64,000 nucleotides of DNA, from positions 120,212 through 184,211 of the forward strand of contig NZ_NVQE01000006.1 in assembly GCF_002591975.1 (NCBI RefSeq), written 5' to 3'. Position 1 is the first letter of the stretch. Each line of letters starts with the position of its first letter. The stretch is from Mycobacterium neglectum (lineage in GTDB: Bacteria > Actinomycetota > Actinomycetes > Mycobacteriales > Mycobacteriaceae). A program made the position numbers and the translations under genes. Below are positions 45,315-55,509 of the stretch, piece by piece. Under the pieces are notes generated by a model. It made no database searches, had not been told where the DNA came from, and worked only from the letters and a program-made list of their open reading frames with translations.

Positions 45315-45332
45315 CCCAACCACCCGGTTGGG
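45315..45332. promoter_or_regulatory. Hairpin/inverted repeat upstream of fadA
   Basis: CCCAAC and GTTGGG flank CACCCG; an overlapping pair CCACCC/GGGTGG also exists. It lies about 85 bases before fadA and could be an operator or a terminator for upstream reading. Confidence 0.4.
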
Positions 45333-45415
45333 TGGGGCTGTTAGGCTGGCGCGCAGAGGACAACCGCCCATGTGGGCAGGCATCCCATAACCCCATCTGA
45401 ACAGGAAATATCTTC

Positions 45416-46627
45416 ATGTCTGAAGAAGCCTTCATCTACGAGGCCATTCGCACGCCTCGCGGTAAGAACAAGAACGGCGCCCTCAACGAGGTCAAGCCCG
45501 TCAACCTGGTCGTCGGCCTCATCGACGAGCTGCGCACCCGCTTTCCCGACCTGGACGAGAACCTGATCAGCGATCTCATCCTCGGCGTCGTGTCGCCCGT
45601 TGGCGACCAGGGTGGCGACATCGCCCGCACGGCGGCGCTGGTGGCCAAGCTGCCCGAGACCACCGGCGGATTCCAGCTCAACCGCTTCTGCGCGTCGGGG
45701 CTCGAGGCCGTGAACACCGCAGCGCAGAAAGTGCGCTCCGGCTGGGACGATCTGGTGCTGGCCGGCGGCGTCGAATCGATGAGCCGCGTTCCGATGGGCT
45801 CCGACGGCGGCGCCTGGGCAACCGACCCCGAGACCAACTACCGCATCGGCTTCGTCCCCCAGGGCATCGGCGCCGACCTGATCGCGACCATCGAGGGCTT
45901 CTCCCGCGAGGACGTCGACCGCTACGCGCTGCGCAGCCAGGAGAAGGCGGCCGCGGCGTGGTCGGGCGGCTACTTCGCCAAGTCCGTCGTCCCGGTGCGC
46001 GACCAGAATGGTCTGGTCATCCTCGATCATGACGAGCACATGCGCGCCGACACGACCCTCGAGGGTCTTGGCAAGCTGAAGACCGCGTTCGACGGCGTCG
46101 GCGCAATGGGCGGATTCGACGACGTGGCGCTGCAGAAGTACCACAACGTCGAGCGGATCAACCACGTCCACACCGGCGGCAACAGCTCCGGCATCGTCGA
46201 CGGCGCGGCCCTTGTGCTCGTCGGCTCCGAGAAAGCCGGCAAGTCGCAGGGCCTGACCCCGCGGGCGCGCGTCGTGGCCACGGCCACCAGCGGTGCCGAT
46301 CCCGTCATCATGCTGACCGGCCCGACGCCTGCCACCAAGAAGGTGCTGGACCGCGCCGGGCTGACCGTCGACGACATCGACCTGTTCGAGCTGAACGAGG
46401 CGTTCGCCTCGGTGGTGCTGAAGTTCCAGAAGGACCTGAACATCCCCGACGAGAAGCTCAACGTCAACGGTGGCGCCATCGCGATGGGCCACCCGCTGGG
46501 CGCCACCGGCGCCATGATCACCGGAACCATGGTCGACGAGCTCGAGCGTCGCAATGCGCGGCGTGCGCTCGTCACGCTGTGCATCGGCGGCGGCATGGGC
46601 GTGGCCACCATCATCGAGAGGGTTTAA
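45416..46627 (+). CDS. fadA: Acetyl-CoA acyltransferase (thiolase) FadA
   Basis: FadA cleaves 3-ketoacyl-CoA in the last step of beta-oxidation. The 403-residue protein has the nucleophilic Cys in [12 protein letters not shown], the thiolase motif [18 protein letters not shown] with its His, and the second Cys in [11 protein letters not shown]. It forms the trifunctional complex with FadB, whose gene starts 4 bases later. It corresponds to Rv0859. Confidence 0.96.
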   Translation: MSEEAFIYEAIRTPRGKNKNGALNEVKPVNLVVGLIDELRTRFPDLDENLISDLILGVVSPVGDQGGDIARTAALVAKLPETTGGFQLNRFCASGLEAVNTAAQKVRSGWDDLVLAGGVESMSRVPMGSDGGAWATDPETNYRIGFVPQGIGADLIATIEGFSREDVDRYALRSQEKAAAAWSGGYFAKSVVPVRDQNGLVILDHDEHMRADTTLEGLGKLKTAFDGVGAMGGFDDVALQKYHNVERINHVHTGGNSSGIVDGAALVLVGSEKAGKSQGLTPRARVVATATSGADPVIMLTGPTPATKKVLDRAGLTVDDIDLFELNEAFASVVLKFQKDLNIPDEKLNVNGGAIAMGHPLGATGAMITGTMVDELERRNARRALVTLCIGGGMGVATIIERV

Positions 46628-46631
46628 GACC

Positions 46632-48776
46632 ATGGCAGAGAACACCATTGCGTGGGACAAGGATGCCGACGGCATCGTCACCCTGACGCTGGACGACCCG
46701 ACCGGTTCGGCGAACGTGATGAACGAGCACTACTCCGAGTCGATGCACAACGCCGTCGAACGACTTGTCGCGGAGAAGGATTCGATCACCGGTGTCGTCA
46801 TCACCAGCGCCAAGAAGACCTTCTTCGCGGGCGGTGACCTCAAGGGCATGATCAAGCTCGGCCCGGATGACGCGGGTGAGGCCTTCAGCACGGTCGAAAG
46901 CGTCAAGCGCGACCTACGCGCACTGGAGACCCTGGGCAAGCCGGTGGTCTCGGCGATCAACGGCGCAGCACTCGGTGGTGGGCTGGAGATCACCCTCGCG
47001 ACGCACCACCGCATCATCGCCGACGTTCCCGGAGCGGTTGTCGGCTTCCCCGAGGTCACGCTGGGTCTGCTGCCCGGCGGCGGCGGTGTTGCCCGCAGCG
47101 TGCGGATGTTCGGTATCCAGAAGGCTTTCATGGAGGTGCTGAGCCAGGGCACGCGCTTCAAGCCGGGCAAGGCCAAGGACATCGGTCTTGTCGACGAAGT
47201 GCTGCCGACGGTCGACGAGTTGGTACCCGCCGCCAAGGCCTGGATCAAGGCCAACCCGGACGCGCATACCCAGCCGTGGGATGCCAAGGGCTACAAGATG
47301 CCCGGCGGCACGCCGGCCAGCCCCGGTCTGGCGGGCATCCTCCCGTCGTTCCCGGCGCTGCTGAAAAAGCAGCTCAAGGGTGCGCCGATGCCCGCCCCGC
47401 GGGCCATCCTGGACGCGGCCGTCGAGGGCGCACAGGTGGACTTCGACACGGCCAGCCGCATCGAGAGCCGCTACTTCACGTCGCTGGTCACCGGCCAGAC
47501 CGCCAAGAACATGATCCAGGCGTTCTTCCTCGACCTGCAACACATCAACGGTGGTGGCTCGCGGCCCGACGGCATCGCCAAGCAGGAGATCAAGAAGATC
47601 GGCGTGCTCGGCGCGGGCATGATGGGCGCAGGCATCGCCTACGTCTCGGCCAAGGCCGGATTCGACGTCGTCCTCAAGGACGTCTCGCAGGAAGCGGCCG
47701 ACAAGGGCAAGGGTTACTCCGAGAAGTTGGAAGCCAAGGCGCTCGAGCGGGGCAAGACCACGCAAGAGCGCTCCGACGCGTTGTTGGCGCGCATCACCCC
47801 GACCGCCGACGCTGCCGATTTCAAGGGCGTCGACTTCGTCATCGAGGCGGTGTTCGAGTCGGTCGAGTTGAAGCACAAGGTCTTTCAGGAGATCGAGGAC
47901 ATCGTCGAGCCAAACGCGTTGCTCGGCTCCAACACCTCCACGCTGCCGATCACCGGTCTGGCGACCGGTGTGAAGCGCCAGGAGGACTTCATCGGTATCC
48001 ACTTCTTCTCGCCGGTCGACAAGATGCCGCTCGTCGAGATCATCAAGGGCGAGAAGACTTCTGACGAAGCGCTGGCCCGTGTGTTCGACTACACGCTGGC
48101 CATCGGCAAGACCCCGATCGTGGTCAACGACAGCCGCGGCTTCTTCACCAGCCGCGTCATCGGCACGTTCGTCAACGAGGCGCTGGCGATGCTGGGCGAG
48201 GGTGTCGCCGCGGCCAGCATCGAGCAGGCAGGCAGTCAGGCCGGGTACCCCGCGCCGCCGCTGCAGCTGTCCGACGAGCTCAATCTCGAGTTGATGCACA
48301 AGATCGCTGTCGCCTCCCGCAAGGGTGTCGAGGACGAGGGCGGCACGTACACGCCGCACCCGGCCGAGGCTGTCGTCGAGAAGATGATCGAGCTCGAGCG
48401 GCCCAGCCGCCTCAAGGGTGCCGGCTTCTACTCCTACGTCGACGGTAAGCGCACCGGTCTGTGGCCGGGCCTGGCGGAGACGTTCAAGTCCGGCAGCACC
48501 GAGATCCCGTTCCAGGACATGATCGACCGCATGCTGTTCGCCGAGGCGCTGGAGACCCAGAAGTGTCTCGACGAGGGCGTGCTCACGTCGACGGCCGACG
48601 CCAACATCGGCTCGATCATGGGCATCGGGTTCCCGCCGTACACCGGGGGCAGCGCGCAGTTCATCGTCGGCTACGAGGGCGCAGGCGGCGTCGGCAAGGA
48701 AGCCTTCGTGGCCCGTGCCAAGGAGCTGGCTGCCAGGTACGGCGACCGCTTCAACCCGCCGAAGTCGCTGCTCTAG
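46632..48776 (+). CDS. fadB: Fatty-acid oxidation complex alpha subunit FadB
   Basis: The 714-residue protein joins an N-terminal enoyl-CoA hydratase (AGGDLKGM oxyanion region, GAALGGGLEITLATHHRI, FPEVTLGLLPGGGG) to a C-terminal 3-hydroxyacyl-CoA dehydrogenase (GVLGAGMMGAGIAYVSAKAG, HFFSPVDKMPLVEII, NDSRGFFTSRV). It carries out the middle two steps of beta-oxidation and partners FadA. It corresponds to Rv0860. Confidence 0.96.
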   Translation: MAENTIAWDKDADGIVTLTLDDPTGSANVMNEHYSESMHNAVERLVAEKDSITGVVITSAKKTFFAGGDLKGMIKLGPDDAGEAFSTVESVKRDLRALETLGKPVVSAINGAALGGGLEITLATHHRIIADVPGAVVGFPEVTLGLLPGGGGVARSVRMFGIQKAFMEVLSQGTRFKPGKAKDIGLVDEVLPTVDELVPAAKAWIKANPDAHTQPWDAKGYKMPGGTPASPGLAGILPSFPALLKKQLKGAPMPAPRAILDAAVEGAQVDFDTASRIESRYFTSLVTGQTAKNMIQAFFLDLQHINGGGSRPDGIAKQEIKKIGVLGAGMMGAGIAYVSAKAGFDVVLKDVSQEAADKGKGYSEKLEAKALERGKTTQERSDALLARITPTADAADFKGVDFVIEAVFESVELKHKVFQEIEDIVEPNALLGSNTSTLPITGLATGVKRQEDFIGIHFFSPVDKMPLVEIIKGEKTSDEALARVFDYTLAIGKTPIVVNDSRGFFTSRVIGTFVNEALAMLGEGVAAASIEQAGSQAGYPAPPLQLSDELNLELMHKIAVASRKGVEDEGGTYTPHPAEAVVEKMIELERPSRLKGAGFYSYVDGKRTGLWPGLAETFKSGSTEIPFQDMIDRMLFAEALETQKCLDEGVLTSTADANIGSIMGIGFPPYTGGSAQFIVGYEGAGGVGKEAFVARAKELAARYGDRFNPPKSLL

Positions 48777-48782
48777 TCCCCC

Positions 48783-48838
48783 GAGCAGACGCGAAAACCC
48801 CCGAAAAGCCCGACTTTCGGGGGTTTTTGCGTCTGCTC
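48783..48838. terminator. Long-arm intrinsic terminator after fadB
   Basis: The arms 48783-48806 and 48815-48838 pair over 24 positions with one G-T, including AAAACCCCCGAAA against TTTCGGGGGTTTT. The T-run follows the G-rich arm, so termination after fadB is expected; the outer GAGCAGACGC arm is unusual for a simple terminator. Confidence 0.9.
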
Positions 48839-48863
48839 GCCAAATCGGTGTGACGATACTGCG

Positions 48864-50693
48864 ATGGCAGAAGTGACGCTCATTCCGCTCGAACTACTGC
48901 TGGGCAATCCGGAGCGGGCGGGAGCGCAGATCTCCCCGGACGGCACGCGGCTGTCGTACATGGCGCCGCTGGACGGCGTGATGAACGTGTTCGTCGGCCC
49001 GGTGGGGGTGGGTGGCGAGCGGCCGGTCACCCACGACACCGAACGCGGGATCCAGGGCTATTTCTGGGCGTACGACAACCGCCACATCATGTATGTGCGG
49101 GACAAGGACGGCAGCGAGAACTTCCGCCTCTACGACGTCGACCCGGATACGGGCGTCGAGCGTGACCTGACTCCGTTCGACGACGTGCAATGCCAAATCA
49201 TCGCCCACCGCAAGGAATTTCCGAACGACCTGCTGGTCGGCCTGAACAAGGACAACCCCCAGCTGCACGACGTATACCACCTGGATCTGACGACGGGAGA
49301 ACTCGAAAAGATCGCAGAGAATCCCGGGTTTCTCGGTTGGGTCATCGACACCGACCTGAAAGTTCGCGGCGCTGTGCAGCCACAGCCCGACGGTGGCGCA
49401 GTGATCCTCGTGCGTGATGAGGAGGCGTCGGACTGGCGCCCGCTGCTTGTGGCCCCACCCGAAGATGCGGAGACTACGGGACCGCTCGGCTTCACCAGAG
49501 ACGGTCAGAGCATGTATGTGCAGACCTCCGTTGACGCCAACACCGGCCGCCTGGTGAAGATGAACATCGCGACAGGTGCTGTCGAGGTGATCGCCGAGGA
49601 TTCGGAGTACGACATCGCGAGCGCGATGTTGAACCCGGACACGCGCGAGGTCGAGGCCGTGCTGGTGTACCGGGATCGTCTGGAGTATCAGGTATTCGAC
49701 GACTCGATTCGTGGTGACGTCGAAGCGCTACAACGTTTGACTAGCGGCGACATGTCGATCAGCGATCGAAGCGTGGACGACACGACATGGCTCGTGACCT
49801 TCGACGACGACAGCGGGCCGGTCAAGTCCTACACCTGGGACCGCGACGCGAAGACGGCAACGTTCCTATTCGACCACCGGCCACAGCTCAACGATCATCC
49901 GCTGGTGCCGATGGAGCCGTTCAGTTTCACGGCGCGCGACGGGCTGACAATCCACGGCTATCTGACCTTCCCCGCCGGCGTCGAGCGTGCCGATCTGCCT
50001 GCGGTTCTCACGGTGCACGGCGGGCCGTGGATCCGCGACGGCTGGGGGCTTGATCCCGAGGCGCAGTGGCTGGCCAACCGAGGCTACGTGTGTGTACACG
50101 TGAACTTCCGCGGGTCAAGCGGCTACGGCAAAGACTTCCTCAACGCGGGAGATCGCGAATGGGGCGCCAAGATGCACGACGACCTTCTTGACGCTGTCGA
50201 ACATCTTGTCGCCCATGGGATCATCGACCGCGACCGTGTCGCCATCTACGGTGGCTCCTACGGGGGATATGCCGCGCTGATCGGTGCGACGTTCACCCCC
50301 GATGTCTTCACATGCGCGATATCAATGGTCGGCCCGTCTAACCTGAACACGCTCATCGCCTCGATTCCCGAGTACTGGAAACCGCTGCTGTCGATGTTCC
50401 ACAAACGGGTGGGCGACGACGAGGACTTCCTGTGGTCGCGTTCGCCGCTGTCCAAGGTCGACGCCATTCGAATTCCCGTCCTGATCGCGCAGGGTGAGAA
50501 CGATCCGCGCGTGAAGCGGGCGGAGTCGGAGCAGATCGTAGCCGCCATGAAAGCGCACGGCATCGACTACGAGTACGCCTTGTACGAGAACGAAGGCCAT
50601 GGCCTGGTCAAACCCGAGAACCGCCTCGACTTCTATCGCCGGGCTGATCGATTTCTCGCAAAGCATCTAGGCGGCCGCGCGGAGACGATCTAG
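48864..50693 (+). CDS. S9 family prolyl oligopeptidase-like peptidase
   Basis: The 609-residue protein has an N-terminal beta-propeller and a C-terminal alpha/beta-hydrolase domain (from about residue 345) with LTVHGGPW, nucleophile GGSYGGYAAL, Asp in QGENDPRV and His in NEGHGLVKPENR. No signal peptide is evident, so it probably acts on cytosolic peptides or acyl-peptides. Confidence 0.92.
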   Translation: MAEVTLIPLELLLGNPERAGAQISPDGTRLSYMAPLDGVMNVFVGPVGVGGERPVTHDTERGIQGYFWAYDNRHIMYVRDKDGSENFRLYDVDPDTGVERDLTPFDDVQCQIIAHRKEFPNDLLVGLNKDNPQLHDVYHLDLTTGELEKIAENPGFLGWVIDTDLKVRGAVQPQPDGGAVILVRDEEASDWRPLLVAPPEDAETTGPLGFTRDGQSMYVQTSVDANTGRLVKMNIATGAVEVIAEDSEYDIASAMLNPDTREVEAVLVYRDRLEYQVFDDSIRGDVEALQRLTSGDMSISDRSVDDTTWLVTFDDDSGPVKSYTWDRDAKTATFLFDHRPQLNDHPLVPMEPFSFTARDGLTIHGYLTFPAGVERADLPAVLTVHGGPWIRDGWGLDPEAQWLANRGYVCVHVNFRGSSGYGKDFLNAGDREWGAKMHDDLLDAVEHLVAHGIIDRDRVAIYGGSYGGYAALIGATFTPDVFTCAISMVGPSNLNTLIASIPEYWKPLLSMFHKRVGDDEDFLWSRSPLSKVDAIRIPVLIAQGENDPRVKRAESEQIVAAMKAHGIDYEYALYENEGHGLVKPENRLDFYRRADRFLAKHLGGRAETI

Positions 50694-50750
50694 GTGCACG
50701 AGTGGCGCGAGCATGCAGAGCCGTATCGCGTGACTCGCTAGATTGACGGG

Positions 50751-52232
50751 ATGCCTGAGAGCTTCACCGAATCGTTCGCCGCAGGTCTGACGAGCTATGG
50801 CGACCGCCAGTGCATCGAGTTCGACGGTCGGTGGTATTCGGGCGACGAGGTGGCCGCGTACGGTGTTGCGATCGCCGACCTGTTGCGCCGCGGTGGAGTC
50901 CCCGACGGTGCGCCCGTCGGCCTCGTGGTCCGCAACCGTCTGCAGCATGCCGCCGCGATCATCGGCTTCCTTGCCGCCGGCCGTCCGGTGTCGATGATTT
51001 ACTCGTTCCAGTCGCCCGAATCGATCGGCCGCGACATCGAGATGCTGGAATTGTCGGCGGTCGTCGCCGACAGCGAGGACTGGACGGCCGAAGTCATTGC
51101 CGCGTGCACGCGGGTCGGCTGCGCGGGCGTTTCCATTTCGCTGGCCGATCCGATCGTGGTCCCGGTCGACGGGCTCGGGCGGCGCGATCAGTCCCGTAGC
51201 CATGCTGAATTCGAACCCGGTGTGGCACTGCAGATTCTGACCAGCGGCACGACTGGTCCACCCAAGCGTCAGGAGATCATGACGCCAGTGCTGGAGCGGA
51301 CGGTGTTCAGTGTCACCAGCGGGGAGTGCGCGCCGCCGGACGCGCCGCCTGAACTGGCCTACTGGCAGTTCGGTGGTATCGGTGTCTGCCAGCTGGTCGC
51401 CGGTGTGTACAACGCCAGACGGATGGTGATGCTCGAGCGATTCTCCGTTGACGGGTTCGTGGGGGTGGTCAAGACGCACGGCATCACGCGTTCGGGCGTG
51501 CAGCCCGCAGTCATCCGTATGTTGCTCGACGCCGCGGTGGCCAAAGAGGATCTGGCATCGCTGGAATTCTTGATCAGCGCCTCGGGTCCGCTCGATCCTG
51601 AGACCCGCGACGAATTCGAGAGACACTTCGGTATCCCGATCCGGTTGGCTTATGGCGCAACGGAGTTCGCGGGATCGCTATGCGCGTGGACGCCGGATGT
51701 CGTCGCGGAGTTCGGCGAGTCCAAACGCCACAGCGTCGGTCGGGCGCTGCCCGACACCCAGGTACGCATCGTCGACCCGGACACCGGTACCGAACTGGCC
51801 GTCGGCGAGCAGGGTCTGCTCGAGGCGAAGGTGGCGCCGATCAGTCCCGACTGGATACGTACCACCGACATCGCCTCGATCGATGCCGACGGTTTCGTCT
51901 ACCTGCATGGTCGGGCCGACGGCGCGATCAACCGCGGCGGATTCAAAATCATGCCCGAAACTGTTCGACGCGTGCTGATCTCACACCCCGCCGTACGTGA
52001 CGCCTGTGTCGTCGGCGTGCCTGATACGCGACTCGGCGAGGTGCCGTTCGCGGCCATCGAGCTGACACCGGGAACGCACGCGCCATCCGAGGACGAACTC
52101 GCCGAGCTCGTTCGCAAGGAGTTGCCGGTCTACAACGTGCCGGTCGCGTTCACCATCGTCGACGATTTGCCGCGCAACCCGGCGCTGAAGGTCAGCCTGC
52201 CCGCAGTGGCCGCGCTGTACGCGCCGCGCTAG
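50751..52232 (+). CDS. Class I adenylate-forming enzyme (acyl-CoA synthetase-like)
   Basis: The 493-residue protein has the AMP-binding signature LTSGTTGPPKRQE, YGATEFAG, the hinge YLHGRADGAINRGG and the catalytic Lys near NPALKVSLPA. It is compact for the family. The carboxylic acid substrate cannot be read from sequence. Its end overlaps the convergent PPOX gene by four bases. Confidence 0.9.
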   Translation: MPESFTESFAAGLTSYGDRQCIEFDGRWYSGDEVAAYGVAIADLLRRGGVPDGAPVGLVVRNRLQHAAAIIGFLAAGRPVSMIYSFQSPESIGRDIEMLELSAVVADSEDWTAEVIAACTRVGCAGVSISLADPIVVPVDGLGRRDQSRSHAEFEPGVALQILTSGTTGPPKRQEIMTPVLERTVFSVTSGECAPPDAPPELAYWQFGGIGVCQLVAGVYNARRMVMLERFSVDGFVGVVKTHGITRSGVQPAVIRMLLDAAVAKEDLASLEFLISASGPLDPETRDEFERHFGIPIRLAYGATEFAGSLCAWTPDVVAEFGESKRHSVGRALPDTQVRIVDPDTGTELAVGEQGLLEAKVAPISPDWIRTTDIASIDADGFVYLHGRADGAINRGGFKIMPETVRRVLISHPAVRDACVVGVPDTRLGEVPFAAIELTPGTHAPSEDELAELVRKELPVYNVPVAFTIVDDLPRNPALKVSLPAVAALYAPR

Positions 52233-52654
52233 ACCGATCCGAGATCGGCTGACAGCCAATGCTGCGGCTTCATGTAGATGACCACGCCCGCACCGTGTTC
52301 GCGCCGTGCGAACTCGAGATAGCCGTCGACCTTCTCGGGCGGCAGGTAGCGCTTGACCATCTCGACGAGTTGTTCGTCGGTGGCCGGTTCGATGCGGCTG
52401 ACCGGTCCGTCGACCGCGACGTAGCGCACCGTCGGCTCCAGGCGCTGGGACATCAGGGTGAATTCTCCCTGCGACTCGATCAGGCGATGCTTGCGCGACC
52501 CGGCGCCCGTGTGCACCCATGGCTCACCACCGGGACTGTACTGATACCAGATCGGGACGGTAAGCGGTCCGCGCTTGTCGCCCGCACTCACCGAGAGTGC
52601 CCCGATGTGGGGCTCGGCCAGAAACTGTTCGCGTTCTTCCTTTGAGAGGGCCAT
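52229..52654 (-). CDS. PPOX-class (pyridoxamine 5'-phosphate oxidase-like) flavin/F420 protein
   Basis: The 141-residue split-barrel protein has AEPHIGALSVSAGDKRGPLT, VPIWYQYSPGGEPWVHT and TVRYVAVDGPVSRIEP. Mycobacterial members commonly use F420 rather than FMN; the cofactor is not determinable here. Confidence 0.85.
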   Translation of the reverse strand: MALSKEEREQFLAEPHIGALSVSAGDKRGPLTVPIWYQYSPGGEPWVHTGAGSRKHRLIESQGEFTLMSQRLEPTVRYVAVDGPVSRIEPATDEQLVEMVKRYLPPEKVDGYLEFARREHGAGVVIYMKPQHWLSADLGSV

Positions 52655-52699
52655 GCCGCCAGGCTAGCCCCGACCCCCGTCAAGCCGGTCTGACGTGCG

Positions 52700-52945
52700 T
52701 CAGCACCCGATTCGGGAGAAGAATGCCACGGCCACGAGACCGATGACGAACGCCACCTGTGGTTGTCCCATCGCCATGGTGCTGACTATGCCCGCGATCG
52801 CGGCAATCGCGATCACGACGAGCAGCAGAACATAAAACCAGCGAACGTGGTGTTCGGCGCCGGTACGAACCGGGTGCGATTCCAACCCCGTCATCGGGTC
52901 ACGGACCACAACCGCCTCCTTTGTGGCATGCATCACATGGGTCAT
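52700..52945 (-). CDS. Small membrane protein, two helices
   Basis: The 81-residue protein has a charged N-terminus (THVMHATKEAVVVRDP) and two hydrophobic helices (WFYVLLLVVIAIAAIAGIV and QVAFVIGLVAVAFF). The start is uncertain: ATG at 52945 or 52933, or a longer frame from 53080. No function recognised. Confidence 0.55.
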   Translation of the reverse strand: MTHVMHATKEAVVVRDPMTGLESHPVRTGAEHHVRWFYVLLLVVIAIAAIAGIVSTMAMGQPQVAFVIGLVAVAFFSRIGC

Positions 52946-53094
52946 TGCTATGTGAGCCACACCATATAACACCAACGTCGGTTCGGCGATAGCGATCAGA
53001 AGATGTCGCCGTTGCAGCCTGATAACGGCCCGACCACCACGTTTGTGGTGGACACTTCCACTTGAACTGCGTCGGGACATCGAGGCGAGCGAGC

Positions 53095-54498
53095 ATGACC
53101 GATCTCTGTGCGCTGCCGGCCCACCACCTGGTGGCGCTGATGACAGGCGGGACCGTTTCCTGCCGGGAGGTCGTCGGTGCGCATCTCGAGCGCATCGACG
53201 AAGTCAATCCCGCGCTGAACGCGCTTGTGCAGCGCGTCGATCCGCAGCAATGCCTGACCGCAGCGGACGAAGCCGACGCCCGCGTCGCCCGCGGTGCTCC
53301 GGTTGGCCGGGCGCATGGACTGCCGGTGGTGGTCAAGGACGTCATGCACGTCGCCGGACTCGAATGCTCCGGTGGCAGTCCGGTGCTGCGTACCACCGCC
53401 GACGTAGACGCGACCGCAGTGTCGAGACTTCGCGCCGAGGGCGCCATCGTGTTGGGACTCACGAACGTGCCCGAGATGGGCCGCGGCGGCGAATCGAACA
53501 ACAACCTCTACGGCCGCACCAACAATCCGTTCGATCTGTCGCGCACACCGGGCGGCAGCAGCGGCGGCTCCGCGGCCCTGGTGTCCGCAGGCGGCGCGGC
53601 ATTGAGCGTCGGGTCGGACGGCGGCGGCAGCATCAGACAGCCTGCCCACTACACCGGAATCGCGGGGCTCAAGCCCACTCACGGCCGAATTCCGCGGACC
53701 GGCAGTGTCTTCGGAGACGCGCTTGGCATCTTCGGCCCGTTCAACTGCTACGGACCGCTCGCCCGGTCGGTGCCAGATCTGTATCTCGGGCTGTCGATCA
53801 TGAACGGCCCAGATCTGCGCGATCCGTACGCGGTGCCCGCGCCGCTCGGCCACCCGCCCGACGTCGACCTGGCAGGCCTGCGGGTCGCCACATATCTCGA
53901 CGACGGCATCTCGCCGCCCGACGACGACATCGCCGCCGTCGTCGGCGACGCCGTTCGGGCGCTGACGGGCGTTGTCGGCATCGTCGAGCACAACGCCCCG
54001 CTGTGCCTCGGACGCACGATCGACCTGTTGTGGGAGTCCGTTTTCCTTGGCGGCGACCGGGGCCAAGGGTTCGAAGCGGACCTGGCGGCGATCGGTGCGA
54101 CCGATCCGTCCGAGGAGCTCGCCGAGTTCCTCAAGCAAGCGCGACTGGTCGATTTCTCGCTGTCCGATGCGCGCGCCAGGCTGACCGACATCGACAACTA
54201 CCGGCTCGAGATGCTCGAATTCATGGTCGACTACGACGTGATCATCGGCCCTGCGATGCCGACCGCCGCCAAGCCCCACCACCACGGACTCGTGGAGATC
54301 CGGGACTTCTCGCACCTGATGGCGCACAACCTGACCGGCTGGCCGGCGGTCGTCGTCCGCTGTGGCACCTCGAAGGAGGGGCTGCCCGTCGGCGTGCAGA
54401 TCGTGGCAAGGCCGTTCCAAGACGCGACCGCGCTCGCGGTTGCCGGCCACGTCGAAGCAGCCCTTGGAGGATGGCGTCCGCCGCCGTTGGTTGCATAG
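53095..54498 (+). CDS. Amidase signature family enzyme
   Basis: The 467-residue hydrolase has the Ser-cisSer-Lys triad context: Lys in GLPVVVKDVMHVAG, cis-Ser in GGSSGGSAAL and nucleophile Ser in GSDGGGSIRQPA. Substrate could be an aliphatic or aryl amide. It is 11 bases upstream of the F420-dependent oxidoreductase gene. Confidence 0.92.
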   Translation: MTDLCALPAHHLVALMTGGTVSCREVVGAHLERIDEVNPALNALVQRVDPQQCLTAADEADARVARGAPVGRAHGLPVVVKDVMHVAGLECSGGSPVLRTTADVDATAVSRLRAEGAIVLGLTNVPEMGRGGESNNNLYGRTNNPFDLSRTPGGSSGGSAALVSAGGAALSVGSDGGGSIRQPAHYTGIAGLKPTHGRIPRTGSVFGDALGIFGPFNCYGPLARSVPDLYLGLSIMNGPDLRDPYAVPAPLGHPPDVDLAGLRVATYLDDGISPPDDDIAAVVGDAVRALTGVVGIVEHNAPLCLGRTIDLLWESVFLGGDRGQGFEADLAAIGATDPSEELAEFLKQARLVDFSLSDARARLTDIDNYRLEMLEFMVDYDVIIGPAMPTAAKPHHHGLVEIRDFSHLMAHNLTGWPAVVVRCGTSKEGLPVGVQIVARPFQDATALAVAGHVEAALGGWRPPPLVA

Positions 54499-54509
54499 AG
54501 TTGCAAGCC

Positions 54510-55499
54510 ATGCGCTTCGGACTATTCATCCCGCAGGGCTGGCGACTCGATCTCGTTGACATTCCCCCAGATCAGCAGTGGCCGGTCATGCGCGACCTGG
54601 CCGCGTACGCCGACGGCGGGCCGTGGGATTCGCTGTGGGTGTACGACCACTTCCACACGGTGCCGGTGCCGACCGACGAAGCCACGCACGAGGCGTGGTC
54701 ACTGATGTCGGCCTACGCCGCAAGCACATCGCGGATCAAGCTCGGCCAGATGTGTACGGCGATGGGCTACCGCAACCCGGTCTATCTCGCCAAGGTAGCC
54801 GCCACCGCGGACATCATCTCGGGCGGACGGGTGCAGATGGGTATCGGCGGCGGCTGGTACGAGCACGAATGGAAGGCGTACGGCTACGGGTTTCCGTCAG
54901 CCGGCGTCCGGCTGGGCAAGCTCGACGAGGGCGTCCGGATCATGCGCGACGCCTGGCGCGACGGGCGGGTCAGCCTCGACGGCAAGCACTATCAGGTCGA
55001 CGGCGCCATCGTCGCGCCGAAGCCGTTGCAGGACGGCGGGCCGCCGATGTGGATCGCGGGCGGCGGCGAGAAGGTGACACTGCGCATCGCCGCCAAGTAC
55101 GCGCAGTACACCAACTTCACATCCGAGCCCGACGGTTTCGCGCACAAGTCGCAGATCCTGGCCGACCACTGCGGGTCCGTCGGTACCGATTACGACGCCA
55201 TCGTCCGGTCGGCCAACTTCAACGCCGTTATCGGCACGTCGGAGAACGACGTCAAGGAGCGCATTGCGCGGCTACGCGCCCGGCAGGTCGCCAAGGCAGA
55301 CGAATCCGCCATCGATGCCATGCTGAGTACCGTCAGCGCACCTGAATCCGGAAGTGGGACAACGGAACAGGTCGTCGGGAAGCTCAAGCGCATGCAAGCA
55401 CTTGGCTGCGAATACGCGATCATGTACTTTCCGGAGGCCGCATATGACCGCACCGGTATCGAGCTGTTCGAACGCGAGGTCATCCCCGCTCTGATGTAG
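54510..55499 (+). CDS. LLM-class F420-dependent oxidoreductase
   Basis: The 329-residue luciferase-like TIM barrel has MRFGLFIPQGWRLDL, WVYDHFHTVPVP, RIKLGQMCTAMGYRNPVYLA and GRVQMGIGGGWYEHEWKAYG, typical of mycobacterial F420 enzymes. Cotranscription with the amidase suggests shared xenobiotic or amide metabolism. A long open frame upstream belongs to the other frame of the amidase. Confidence 0.9.
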   Translation: MRFGLFIPQGWRLDLVDIPPDQQWPVMRDLAAYADGGPWDSLWVYDHFHTVPVPTDEATHEAWSLMSAYAASTSRIKLGQMCTAMGYRNPVYLAKVAATADIISGGRVQMGIGGGWYEHEWKAYGYGFPSAGVRLGKLDEGVRIMRDAWRDGRVSLDGKHYQVDGAIVAPKPLQDGGPPMWIAGGGEKVTLRIAAKYAQYTNFTSEPDGFAHKSQILADHCGSVGTDYDAIVRSANFNAVIGTSENDVKERIARLRARQVAKADESAIDAMLSTVSAPESGSGTTEQVVGKLKRMQALGCEYAIMYFPEAAYDRTGIELFEREVIPALM

Positions 55500-55509
55500 T
55501 CCGCGAAAG

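Noticed and set aside
46914..48359. Long minus-strand frame over fadB
   Set aside because: Antisense shadow caused by GC-rich codon bias; fadB on the plus strand has full motifs.
53043..54509. 818-residue fusion ending in the LLM oxidoreductase
   Set aside because: The upstream part is the amidase gene read in another frame; the LLM domain begins at the ATG at 54510.
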